64,000 bases of DNA from Cryptomeria japonica (Eukaryota; Streptophyta; Pinopsida; Cupressales; Cupressaceae), in the NCBI RefSeq assembly GCF_030272615.1, contig NC_081410.1:572457241-572521240 (forward strand), given 5' to 3'. Under the pieces are notes generated by a model that saw only the letters and a list, made by a program, of their open reading frames with translations, ran no database searches and was not told the DNA's origin. Made by a program: the position numbers and the translations under genes. Positions 1-11,420 of this stretch are shown here, piece after piece (the stretch's first letter is position 1; every line of letters starts with the position of its first letter).

Positions 1-626
1 AAGGAAGGACACCGGCACCTTGTCCAACTTCAATTTTGTTTAAAATGTATTTTGTAATTAATTGTAAAATCATTGTAAGCCGACATGGTGAGTTTTAATA
101 TGACTCATATATGTATGAGATCATTTTGTAATAAGGATATAGGCAAAATTATGCAGACCTAATATGCGAATTATTGGTTAAGGGTTTATGTATGTAGTAG
201 AGCTTAAACCGGTACTGGATCTGGCATAGCAGATGCTAATCTAAAGTAGTACAAGACTTTGGATTAATATAATCCATTTTTGTAAGTCAGTGTGACTTCT
301 TTTGTAATTGAGTAGTGAGCTCTAGGCACTTGGCCTTCCTGCATGTTCAGGCCCCTATTGTAAGAGTAATATTCCCTTATTGGCTAGTAAGCGAATATTG
401 TGGGTCACAAATCCCACCAAGGTTTTTCCCACACCAGGTTTCCTCATTAAAATATTATGTTATGGTGTGCTTCTCATGTGGTTGTTGTTATTCTTGTTTA
501 CTACAATATTTCTGGTTTACCGGTACATAGTTTTAATATGTTTTTCATGTTTTAAGTCAAGTAAATTTATTCACCAGTTAGATACTGATTCACCCCCCCC
601 TCTCAGTATCTTTGGGAATTCTAACA
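1..626 (+). mobile_element. Copia-type LTR, plus orientation, cut by window start
   Basis: The right end reads ...TCTAACA after a C-rich run and a GGTGAATCAGT-like motif in reverse complement. This is the same arrangement as in the LTR at 2670-3446 but in the opposite orientation. Shared blocks include the stretch near 330-355 (GGCCTTCCTGCATG) and the ATTGTGGGTCACAAATCCCA block near 395-420, so the two belong to one family. No primer binding site follows position 626, so this is a 3' LTR of an element lying left of the window, or a solo LTR. Its left end is outside the window. Confidence 0.7.
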
Positions 627-2655
627 CACACTCACAAGGGGACATCACATAATACTAGCATATATGAGGAAAACCAAATATGGGAAAAACCTCGGTGAGT
701 AATGTTGTTGGAGTCTACTGCTCCAATCCAGCCTCATAATGAAAACATAGTTACAAGGTTTAGGGCACCAACCCAAGGAGCACCAACCCTTGCCTGATTT
801 ATGGGCCACAACCCAAAGGAGAACCAACCCCTACCTAATTTATGGGCTACAACCCAATGGAGCACCAACCCAAGGAGCTACAACCCCTGCACCGAGCTAC
901 AACTCAGTGTTCACAAAATAAAACATCAAATACAAGGTAGTAATCTAGTTATAAGTGAATCTTGTAACAACTCAATACAATATTCCCTATCGATAAGGTA
1001 TTTCCTCTGCCTTACCAGTTCTCTGCACACTCTGACTGAAGCTTCACCAGCTCAGTCACTATCCTGTTGGTTCTTCTCTTCTTACTCACTACTCTCTCTC
1101 CTCATTGTTGCTGCTTACCATTTTACCTTTCTCTCTATTAGTTCTTGCTTCCTTCAACACTCTACTACTCTCCACCAGTACTATACTTAGTTGGATCTAT
1201 GCCTACCTACTCTGTAGCTTCCTTCGTGTTTCCTCTCCTAGTATGGACACTATCGATTCTGCTCTTCTACTGATTGAACACTTCAACCTGATTCTCCCTC
1301 ACTCTTACTCTCTTCTCAGATATTTGTTGAGCACTTGGCTATTTTTTGTTTACATGCAAAGGTAACACTTAGTCACTTGGCAACTACATAATCTTCTTCT
1401 CGTTAGGAGCATGATCTATCTTGTAGGCTCACCTATTTATAACCCAAACTTCCCACCAAAAACCAATTCAAACTTGGTGCCTTTGGGTTTTTCTGCACTG
1501 ATCAAGAGACACACTAAATCGAATCAAGTTTGATTCGATCACAACTCAGAGATATCTATCTATACATATCTGCCATTTGTGTGCCTTCCAGAACACGTGT
1601 CCCATCTTCAACAACCTGCAACCATTCTATCAGCTTTGATTAGACAATCGCCATAAATGGCCTAACTATCTCCTTCGCCTACTTTGATCTGCACAACCAA
1701 TCTTTCCTGGATCTTGAGTCCCACAACTTTGCAACTCTACCTCAATATTTGCAGTCACCATTAATGTCGGACCAATCACAACTACCTCGTCGACCTTACT
1801 TCATCGACCTGTGTATGTTTCATCTGCCACTTCATGCATGTTTGCCATTTCATTCTTATGTGGCATCACTGTTGGTATCCACCTCACCACACTGTTTTGT
1901 TGGTTCATGCCTAGTCACCAAACACCGACATAACTGGTTTCATTTACCGGTAATCAAAACCTAGTAGCTTATGACACCTTGCTAGTTGCCCTTCTTGTCA
2001 TGACCTTTCCTTATCTACCGGTGTAACCCTCAAACTGATCTTCAGACATGTCAATCCAATACATGCACATTCTCATCAGGTAGGAGTCTTTTGCACCTGC
2101 ACCTTATCAATATTACTAATGGGCTTTCATAACGGTTACCACTCTTGATGACATCATGTCATCGACATTCAACGAGCTCCATCTTTATCAGGTGAGGCCC
2201 TTATCTTCCTTGTCTCTTCTTTGATGTTTCACCGGTTGACATAACATGTCAACTATCACCAATGCAAATTCTGGTATCCCATGTATATTCCTGCAAACTC
2301 TCCATCATTCTTCTTCATCAACCTAATTCTACTCTCATCTGGATTGTCAAGATGACAAACACATCATCTCAACTCCTCATTCATCCTTCACTGTCCTGGT
2401 GGTACACCTAGCATGTGTGGTGTGCATATCTGATCTCATACTCCTACTTCTCCTCTGTTGTACCAAGCAGTATTCTACCACTTCAGCATGACCAATGCTC
2501 ATCATGTAATCTCTTCACCTTGGTTGTATGCAACATCATATCGAAAACTTCTTTTCCACTAGTTGACATCAATGTCAGTGATACCAATAACATCCTATAT
2601 TGGTTGACATCAATGACAATCACAATGCCAACAACTTTTGGAAATAGAGGACCAA
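627..2655 (-). repeat. Degenerate LTR-like non-coding DNA
   Basis: No coherent reading frame is present. The right end (near 2634) reads AATGCCAACA, which is how a minus-strand Copia LTR of this window begins, and the adjacent minus-strand text resembles other Copia LTR starts (TTGTCATTGATG followed by CAACCAA). A short GGGAAAAACC motif near 680 is also typical of these LTRs. I read it as an old, rearranged LTR in minus orientation, but the left boundary and any target duplication are not visible. Confidence 0.35.
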
Positions 2656-2667
2656 GCTCTGATACCA
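2656..2667 (-). other. Primer binding site, tRNA-iMet type
   Basis: On the minus strand this reads TGGTATCAGAGC, complementary to the 3' end of plant initiator tRNA-Met, the usual primer of Copia elements. It lies two bases inside the LTR at 2670-3446, so that LTR is a 5' LTR and the body of its element would lie to the left. Confidence 0.8.
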
Positions 2668-2669
2668 AT

Positions 2670-3446
2670 TGTTAGATGCAAAGATAGTCCCAAAGACACT
2701 AAGAGGGGGGGTGAATCAGTGTCTTACTAGTTTATGGAATATTTGAACTTATTTATAAATTTACAACCCAAATTAAAGTGTCGGCAAACAAGTAATAATG
2801 TAGCAAAGAGAAATAACAGAGACAACATAAATGCACACCATAACACAAGATATTTTGGTGAGGAAACCCAGTAAGGGAAAAACCTTAGTGGGATTTGTGA
2901 CCCACAATATTTACTCACTAGCCAATATGAATAAATATTAATTACATTAGGGGCCTGCACATGCAGGAAGGCCAACAGCTTAGAGCTCACTTCTCAATGA
3001 AAGAGTCTCACTGACTACAAAATGGATAATTAAATCCAAAACAATGTACTTCTCAAAATAACATCTGCAATGCTTGATTTAGTACTGGTTTAAGCTCAGT
3101 CAAAAACCTTAACCAAAAACCTACCACTGAATGATATTCACTTACATAACCTATCTATCTTATTACAAAATATTTTCACTATCTTCTACATAATACCATT
3201 ATTACATCACACTCTCACATCAAAATGACCTATAAGATCTCATACATATATGATTCTTTATAATATATCATGTCGGCTTATAGATAATTAATTACATTAC
3301 AATACAATCCATATAAACAAAACTTGTCTCATGTCGGCCTGGATGCCGATATGCTTTGTTGTTGGTGAACATGTAGAATCCTGTTACCAGTTGGTTGCCA
3401 TCAATGACAACATCAACCATTCTCATGTGAGTATAGAATGCCAACA
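2670..3446 (-). mobile_element. Copia-type 5' LTR (minus)
   Basis: A 777-bp segment with TG..CA ends (TGTTAG at left, GCCAACA at right on the plus strand), directly beside a primer binding site. It carries the G-rich run plus GGTGAATCAGTGTC near its start and the GGGAAAAACCTTAGTGGGA block near 2875-2895, shared with the LTR at 1-626. The matching 3' LTR is not in the window in the right orientation, so the element is truncated or rearranged to the left. The insertion truncates or interrupts the 5' part of the Gypsy-like element that follows. Confidence 0.7.
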
Positions 3447-4607
3447 CTTTTTTCACCACATTACACTTTGGTGAACCTGATGTCTTACATGCTTGACATT
3501 AAAAATCATTGCATATTTTTCATTTAGAAGTTTAATTTTCTTACAAATTTACAAAACTTAGTGGTTAATTCAATCAAAACCTAGTTTTCAAAAATTGGAA
3601 TTGAACTTGTTTTCTACAAAAATTGCTATCTATTGTTTTAGATTTGAAAGTTTATTTTCTTATAAAATTCAATTTCATCATTGTGTTGTTTAAATTCCAA
3701 ATCAAATTTACAAAATTAAGTGGTTAATTGTCAAAACCCTAATTTTCAAAAATCAATTTGTACTTGTGCAAAACTTGAATTCACATTTAATTTTCAGATT
3801 TGGAAATATCTTCAGATTTGCCTTCTTGCCTAGAATTCAAATTTTCAATTTCCCTCCATTTTCCAAAATTTAAAATTTTAAAATTCAGTGGTTAGGTCCT
3901 AAAACCCTAATTTTCAAATTTAATTGGATTTTGTGCAAATTTCAATTAATTTCAATCAATTTCAGTTTTCTAAACATTATTTAAGGTGGCCTTATCCATT
4001 AGGTTTGACTTTTTTCAAATTTGCAATTCAATTTCTTATCTTTTTCAAAACCCTAATAAGGCCCTATTTTCACATTCAACCCTCAATTTTGCCTATCTAA
4101 ACTTTGTAAAATCAATTAATTTTTTGGGGTTAGCTTTAAAATCATCGTAACTTTCATGCCTGAGAATTTTTTAAAAAGTTGGGAGGACTGTGTGCACTTT
4201 CAACATGGTCCCTTTCTTTTTTCCTAAAATTTTGGGAGACTGTTATGACTGTATTTAATTGCTTAAATCTAGACATTTGGCCAATTTTCTCAAATTTTTC
4301 TCTCTAAAATAAAAAATACTTCCCAATTTCAACATCACAACTTTCAAGGAAAAAATTGAAATTAAGTGGTTAATTATAATCTCCCCTGATTTTAAAAATT
4401 CAAATTTTGAAAAATTTAATTTTGAAAATAAGTTGTATTTCATTGGCCCTAAATTTTAAATCTCAATTTCTTAAATTATTTTGGAAATTGTGTCATTTCT
4501 CCTTTCAATAAAGTTCAAATTGAGTAATCATAAGTTCCTTTAATTTTGGAAACTTTGTTCCTAAAATTCAAAATTCAAATTCCAAATTCATATTTTCCCT
4601 CTAGTGC
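3447..4607 (+). repeat. AT-rich probable 5' LTR/leader of the gag-protease element
   Basis: This non-coding, very AT-rich stretch has repeated AAACCCTAATTTTCAAA-like phrases. A segment near 4180-4215 (GGAGGACTGTGTGCACTTTC) resembles one near 9600-9625 in the proposed 3' LTR (GGAGGACCATGTGCACTTTC). The similarity suggests that LTR or leader sequence of the element encoding the gag at 4608 is present on both sides. No primer binding site was recognised and the left end was probably removed by the LTR at 2670-3446. Confidence 0.4.
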
Positions 4608-7600
4608 ATGAGTTTTACCACTATTAGTCCTACTTACACTATCCCCATTAGACAAAGTGGTAGAATTAGGGCTTCCCAAGGTTTAATTACCGAGGAGATG
4701 GAGCCTAATTTGGGTGACTTTTTCAATGAGGATAGTGCTAATTCTTCTCATCTTAATAACATCTCTATTTACCAAATTGATGATTCTAATGATGAAGAAG
4801 AAGCTTTTGCTAGAGTTTCCATAGATCAAATTTCAAAATTGGATAATAAATTTGACAACTTTCAACAATGGATGTCCCAAGAATACCCTAATAGTGAAGC
4901 TCTTCCATTAATTGAATGTCTAAAGAACATGATTTAAAGTGATAAGAATGGGATTGATATATTGTGTGGCATTGCTCATATTGTTGATTCTAATGTCATG
5001 CCTATAAAGAGTTGTGTTGATAACTTAGGTTATTCACAACCTTCTACATGAATCAATAATTATATTCCTTTGGCCACTCCAATGGCTAGCATTCCTACCT
5101 TCACTTCAAACATTATGCCTATATCAACTCCAAATGTCATACCTACAACCAATAGTCATGGGGGCAATCCCTCTTCTTCAACTAATCCTTCATCCTTATC
5201 TATGCCTTCAATAAGTATTCCCCTTGTCTCTCACCCAATCAATGTGACACAAGGGGGAAATTTATCTAATCATTATATTCCTCATTTTAGTGTCCCATTT
5301 CCTACTCAATCATCTCCTATTCCTACTTACCATAGTGTTCCTTCACCTTATTCTCAATCAATGCCTTCTTTCAACAACTTCAAACTACCTTCTCAATCTC
5401 TTGATATTGTTAGTGTGCCCATGTTTGACGTTGCAAGCCCACTTTCTCTTGATATTGTTAGAGTTGTCCCTCCTAAACATGTTGAAGTCATTCAATTAGA
5501 AATCTATAATGGAAAAGGTGATCCTTTAACATGTGTCAAAACATTTCAAAATTTGTGTACTGACTTTGTTTATGATCAAAGATTGCTTGCCAAGTTGTTT
5601 ACTAGAACATTGAGAGATAAGGCTTTACAATGGTATTTCTCTTTTCCTTCTTATTCCATCACCTCAATTCAACAATTATCAAATGTTTTTCTTCAATAAT
5701 TTCAAAATAACATTGGTCCTAAAATCACTTTGACTGAATTAATGTATTGTAAACAAGGTGTTAAACAAAAAGTGATTGATTTCATTGGTATATATAAGCA
5801 TTTGTGTTCTCAAATTTCTTGTCAAGTGCCTAATAATGATATTCAAATAATTTTCATTTCTAATTTGCACAAAGATATTAGATAAAAACTTATCCTTTCT
5901 AAGTTTACTTCCTTTTCGTAGTTGTGCGCAACACTTCACAATTATCAATTGACTGTAAGTTAACTGGAGCAATCCACTCCTATGGCTCCGAGTGATAAGG
6001 GTGACAATTCTCAACAACCGTTTACAAATTTTAAACCAAGAAAATGATTCATTAAATTCAATTACAACATCATCAACAACAATGTGAATGCTACAACAAG
6101 TGTGCCTCCTATTTCTAAATTTTTCAAAAGAGAAAGATAATTTAGTCCTTTGAATGAATCTTTGCATAGCATTATGTCTTGGTTGTTACAAAGAAATGTT
6201 ATCAAACTTCCTCTAATAAAACTAGTTGACCCTTCTAAGGAAGCCTCACCTTACTTTGATAATAATTCTTTTTGTAAATTCCATCATCAACCTAGTCATG
6301 ATACTGAGAAATGTTTTACATTAAAAAGTAATATTCAAGATTTGATTGATAATAATACTATATCTATGGAAGGTGTGAATGATAAGGGAAACAAATCAGT
6401 ACCTCCTCCTAATCCAAATCTTAAGATTTTTACTAATCCTTTACCTTCATATACCTCCAACATGATTGAGACTGGACATACATCTTTCTCTCCTTCTGAT
6501 GTGACTACCATAATTTATAATCTGGTGAATATGGTAGAGAAACAAGGAAAACCTAAGGATCTATGTATCACATTTGACCCTAGTGAGAGCATTAGAGCAC
6601 TTGATGGCCCTCTATACATAGTTGTAAAAATTTAGGAAATACCTTGTCGTGGTGTGCTTATTGATCCCTCTTGCATGGTTAATGTCGTCATTGAGGAGTA
6701 TCTTTTCACTTTACATTTGCATAAACCAATCTATAATAACACTAATATGGTTGTTAAGTTATTTGATGGATTCTCTTGTCCTATTGTTGGTTCTATCACA
6801 CTTCCTATTGAGGTTCACACTAAATCTATGGATGTCAACTTTGTTATCATTCCTTCCTCTAATCAATTCCATGTGAATTTGGGCTACCCTTGGCTATCTT
6901 CCATGAAGGCTATTTCTTCTTCAATTCATAAGTGTTTGAAATTTCCACACAATGGAGAAATCATAATTGCTAACCATAGCTTATTTCAACCAGTCAAAAG
7001 AAGCCTAGGTGTTCCTATTGATTTCTTTTGGCATGAACAAATTCAATCTCTTCCACCAAGAAGAAATGCTCTCTTTCAATCTTATCAAAAGTGGAAGAAA
7101 GATATTATCCTATCCTTAAGCCAACCTATAAATCCAACAATTGATATTCCCATTCTTCTTGAAGATGAGTTTCTTCCCTTGATGGATAGAACTAATCTTC
7201 CTCCTAAGGAAGATTCCCAACCTATTCCTATAGATGAAACTATGCCTTTTCCTAAGAACAACAATATTCCTCCTAAGGTTAGAACTATACCTGATCCTCA
7301 TGATGGATTTGTTTTCCTTCCTACACCAAACATTCCTCCTTTATATGGTGTAGTTCCATCTCCTTGCTCTTATAGAGAGAAGAGACCCGCCTCTCCTCTT
7401 GTCCAACCTAAAAGACCTCAACCTAAACCTCCAACTACTAGAGATGAGAATATTCCTCCTTCAATAAATATTCCTCCTCCTTATCAGTCTTCCACTAAGA
7501 CTCGACAAAATCATTGTGCAAGAGAACACTGACAAAAGCATCATTCTTGAGCTCGTGAAGTTTTTCCTCAAAACATTCAATCTCCCAAAACTCCAATAGT

Positions 7601-7976
7601 TGATATGACTTCATTTTCTCCTAAGTAAGATGTTGAACCTACATCTTCAAATCATAAGTTGCAAAAAATATGTGATGGTTTTACTCCTATTTGTGTTTGT
7701 GTTCCTCTTTCTATAAATATTGATGAAGAAATAGGTGAAAGTGTTATTCATGATGGAAATACAACTCCTAATGCTTCTGATAGTGATTATGAATATGTTG
7801 ATGTGGACAAACATTTATCTGCAGAATTTTTAAAAGCCTTAATCCTAGCTCCTAGAAATGAACAAAGTGACTTAGCACATGAGCATAGTCCTTGTTTGGA
7901 TCTTGTGATAGCTCCATCTACTATGCTTGATGTCGCTCCTCAGGTATGTTTCCTACCTTCCCGAAATAGTGATTAA
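4608..7976 (+). pseudogene. Gypsy-like gag-protease polyprotein, multiply stopped
   Basis: One reading frame runs the whole length, broken by about eleven in-frame stops (for example after 4934, 5048 and 5696) but with no frameshift that I can see. The N-terminal third is Ser/Pro/Thr-rich. A retrotransposon gag domain follows around 5480-5700 (NGKGDPLTCVKTF, then ALQWYFSFP). A CHHC-type zinc knuckle lies near 6270-6320 (FCKFHHQPSHDTEKC). A protease-like region at 6645-6960 has LIDPSCMVNVV where an active enzyme has D-T/N/G-G, and then NLGYPWLSSMK, matching the LLGRPWIH block of the Gypsy at 19-35 kb. A Pro-rich tail follows. No reverse transcriptase or integrase is seen downstream, so the element looks non-autonomous. 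Gag packages the RNA; the protease would cleave the polyprotein. The gag and protease assignment is firm; the lineage within Gypsy is less so. Confidence 0.75.
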
Positions 7977-8750
7977 CAAGATCAAGAGGTGGATGTTGTG
8001 ATAGACTAGCTACATTAGCACTGTAGATATTCTACCTCTCTATCTTTTCTTGCTCTTTTCTCACCATTCTTCTATGTGTATCCCTATTCCTCTATGTTCC
8101 CTAGTAATGTCTACTTGAGGATGATGCAAATCATTGAGATCTCTTTCGGTCTCTTTCATGTTGATTCTAAAGACACCTTTTATTCCCTTTCTTCCAAGGT
8201 AGTCTCCTTTCTTTGGGGACTGATGACTATTATATGCACATATATATGATATACATGAGTTATCATACAACATACTGATCCTTAGGAAAGTGAAACTACC
8301 TCGTACTTTTTGTTTTTTTTTCATTATCCTTAGGTCTATTCCTCGATTGGGGGCTAAATCCATGTGATAACATTCTCTCTCTCTTTCTCTCTTGGGTGTA
8401 TCCTACATTAAAGCAATCTCTCCCAATAAGGCATGCACAATCGCTTTAACATGGGGGCATACACTCTATTCATATTTTCCTTCTTGATACTCAAAGTTAC
8501 TTAGTGAACTTGTCTTTGCTTTGTAATTTTTGGTATCCTTTCTCTTCATGACTCATAGTGAGGGAAACCTTGCTACTTACAGTGATGGTTTTTCCCTCTT
8601 GATCTTCCCTTTTACTTTGTCAATTGATGTCGTGAGATCTTTAGTCTACTAGGAGCTTGGTGTATCTTTCCTCCTTGACATGGTGAAAGTCTTTCAATCT
8701 TGTTTCCTTGTACTTTATTGGTAGTATTGGCATATGATTATACTCGTGCT
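7977..8750. other. Non-coding 3' region of gag-protease element
   Basis: This lies between the last gag-protease frame and the polypurine tract. I see no pol-type peptide in any frame. A CT-rich microsatellite-like run occurs near 8365-8392. Confidence 0.5.
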
Positions 8751-8765
8751 AAAGTGGGGGCTAAA
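8751..8765 (+). other. Polypurine tract
   Basis: AAAGTGGGGGCTAAA lies immediately before TGTAGTGTCATAAAATTG, the expected arrangement of a plus-strand primer tract abutting a 3' LTR. It supports plus orientation for the element at about 3447-9890. Confidence 0.65.
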
Positions 8766-9890
8766 TGTAGTGTCATAAAATTGTGACCTTACAATTTTCA
8801 ACAATATTTGGGTCTTCACATTGGCAAAATGAATCCCTAAACTTGATTAGAGACACGATACATGCTCACACTATCTGAAGCTTGCATTTCCTCACCCAAC
8901 ACTCCTTGTTGTTGCTTTTTGTCCTAAATTAGGGTAGGACAAGGGTATGACACCCCTATCCCCCCTTAGATAGGGGCGTGGCACCCCTATCCTTACCCTA
9001 TTTTGGGCACCTTCCATTCAAATTTTGCATTGGGCTTTACATTTTTAAAGTAGGAAAGTTTCCCTATGTCTGCCTATAATGAAAAATTAGTCAATTAACC
9101 CTAATTAATGAATATATAAGATGCATTTTTATCTCATATTTGCATAAGAGAACATATGTACATGAAGTGGTAATTGTGATTCTAAGTGAAACCAAGCATT
9201 CAAGCATTCACGCACTCAAGCATCCAAGTATTCTTTCAAGCATTGAGAATCTCAAGTCTCCTTTCAAGGCTAGGTGTTGCATTCAAGTCAAGGATTCAAC
9301 CATTGAACTGGAGGTCTCTTTTGACATTCAATTCTACATATCCTTTCAAGAAACTCTATCTACATTTAAATGGCACCCTCTCTAGAGCTGAATTTCATTT
9401 CAGTCATTTACTTTCATTACTTGCAAGTACTTTTCATCATTTGGTTAATTCCAAAGATGAGGTTTGACCTGAAGGCAAACCCCTAATCCCAACAAAATTT
9501 TCTTTCTTTTTTGTGTGTAGGTTGCAGGTGCACAGCTATATTTGCAGATTTGGACTTCAGTTTTAGAGGTGGAAAAACCCTTTTCGGTGCATATATTTTT
9601 TGGAGGACCATGTGCACTTTCAACACAGTCCTGACAACTTTTGCCCAAATTTGTAGGGGAGATTTGCCTCAACATTTTATTGCTAATTCCAAGTGCACAG
9701 CTTCATCCCACATTTCTATCTCAAGTTATATTCATTTCTTTGTCAAATTTACACTTTGTCTTAAATCACACAATTCAACCTATCACATTCTAAAAGAGGG
9801 GTTAATATCATATTCCAAATCCATTGTCAATTCACTTAGTATTGAATCTATTGAGATTGGATCTAGTGAATTACCCCCACTCTTTTAAAT
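8766..9890 (+). mobile_element. Probable Gypsy-type 3' LTR (right end uncertain)
   Basis: It begins TGTAGTGTCATAAAATTG, resembling other Gypsy LTR starts here (TGTAGTCACATAAATC at 21229, TGTAGCATCATAAATTG at 36353, both minus). A TATA-like TATATAAG lies at 9113-9120. A pyrimidine-rich run ending in TGTGTGTAG at about 9501-9520 looks like a splice acceptor. The right end is an estimate: sequence character changes near 9890, but no clear CA terminus or target duplication was found. Confidence 0.5.
9113..9120 (+). promoter_or_regulatory. TATA-like box in LTR
   Basis: TATATAAG stands about 350 bp inside the proposed LTR in otherwise mixed sequence, a plausible position for U3-driven transcription. 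Confidence 0.4.
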
Positions 9891-10731
9891 GTAATGTGTG
9901 TGAGAGGTTGAGGAGAATATTTTGTTAAACTTTCACTCATCCTCTTGAGGAGAGAAAATATTTTGTCTTGACTTCTTTTCACCATATTACAAAGAAAGAC
10001 ACATATTCTATGCAGGAAATGACATCAAATGAAAAATACCACTCAATAAAGGAAAGTTGAATCTTTAAAAAAAAAGAGAAGATTAAAATATCACCCTTGC
10101 CCACCAAGAATCTAGGACATCAAAGAGAGATCATTTATTAAAGAAACATCTTTTTGAAAGAACGAAAGAGATCATCATTAGGGTTATGTATAGTCACAAC
10201 ATAGAATTGTTCCTTATAAAAGATACCACTCAATGAAGAAAAGAATTTGATGCATGATTAAATACTTCCCACACTAAGGAAGAGGTCCAATTAAGGATAT
10301 GTACTAAAGAATCCCATTAGGGATACTTGTTCTAATATGAGAGAGGGAGCTCCTAATAGGAATATACACCTCTACAGTCGATAAGAAATCCTTATAGAAG
10401 ACACTTCTTCACGAAGGGTAAATTTTTAATCCTAAGAAGGATAGATGTTTGAAATCACTCTTTCCCCCCATACATAGAGACAAGATATGGAACAAAAAAA
10501 TTGGCTATTATGTTGCTTCCAAAGTATGATTGCATGTGGAATTGTACTATCATAAATGACAATGATCCCCCAGTAAGTGAGCTACCAATGTCACATAATG
10601 ATGAGCAACATAATAGCCACTAATGTTATTTGAGGATATGGTAGATTGGATGACATGTTAAATGCTCTACCATCTATAATATTAAAAACATGTATAAGAT
10701 GATAAATGTTGAAAAGTATTAATCAAGAAAA
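9891..10731. other. No gene recognised; purine-rich degenerate DNA
   Basis: Repeated short purine-rich phrases (AAAGAG, AGAGAGAT, TACCACTCAAT) occur without an open frame. It may be the downstream part of the decayed minus-strand Gypsy frame that begins at about 12990. Confidence 0.3.
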
Positions 10732-11420
10732 TTAGTCTCTAGGAGAAGAATAGGCCACTAAGTCATACTCCTCTTTCACAAAAGAAACCTTATGAGAGAG
10801 ACAAGAATGATTAATTGGAGCTTTATTTATAGAAGAGGGGAAATTATAATGAATAGAATATAAGGCCTCATAAGTGGGATATGAAATATCTTGGGGAGAT
10901 TCATAAAGAGACTTCTTAATTACCATAATTTCCTTATGAGGGGGATGAGTATTGGGAGATACAGTGGATGATCTAATTAAAGTGAATTTATCATCACTAA
11001 TAAATATAGAATTCACATTGATACATGGTCTTTGAGATGCTTTGCTGGGTTTAAAAGGATTATATCCAAGTCAAAATGAAGCTTCATGTATGTTGTGTTA
11101 TAAACGAACCTTAATTACTTATTCATTTGCACCAAAACCATTGTCATCATATCCACTCTTACCTAAAATATGAAAACCTAGACCATAAAGGGATGCCATA
11201 TTAGAAAGAGATGGTGGGGCATCATAGGTCTTAGTGCCATAATTAGATGATGAAGAAGAATATTCTAAAGAAGTGTTTGAATTAGAAGTAGACACAAAAT
11301 TGTTAATAAGTTATTTATACAAAGTGGATTCCTTTTTAGGTTCATCCTTATCTTTCTCCTTCTCAATCTTAGATCCTTTCAAATAAAACCTATATTCTCC
11401 CACAAAATTAGGGTTAAAGT
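10732..11420 (-). pseudogene. Decayed Gypsy polyprotein, downstream half
   Basis: On the minus strand a frame with several stops reads from the solo LTR at 11421 downwards. Visible blocks are NPNFVGEY at the junction, a Lys/Glu-rich stretch (KIEKEKDKDEPKKE), and a G-patch-like block LGFHILGKSGYDDNGFGANE near 11110-11185. The last open part (10732-11016) is PHKEIMVIKKSLYESP followed by hydrophilic sequence. Comparable G-patch segments sit between protease and reverse transcriptase in the Gypsy at 19-35 kb, so this is probably the same part of another Gypsy polyprotein. No catalytic domain is preserved. Confidence 0.5.

Noticed and set aside
315-1365. Several short plus-strand open frames
   Set aside because: They lie in LTR and LTR-like sequence, are Ser/Leu-rich by composition, and match no domain.
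1-3446. LTRs at 1-626 and 2670-3446 as the two ends of one short element
   Set aside because: They are in opposite orientations, so they cannot be the direct repeats of one retrotransposon.
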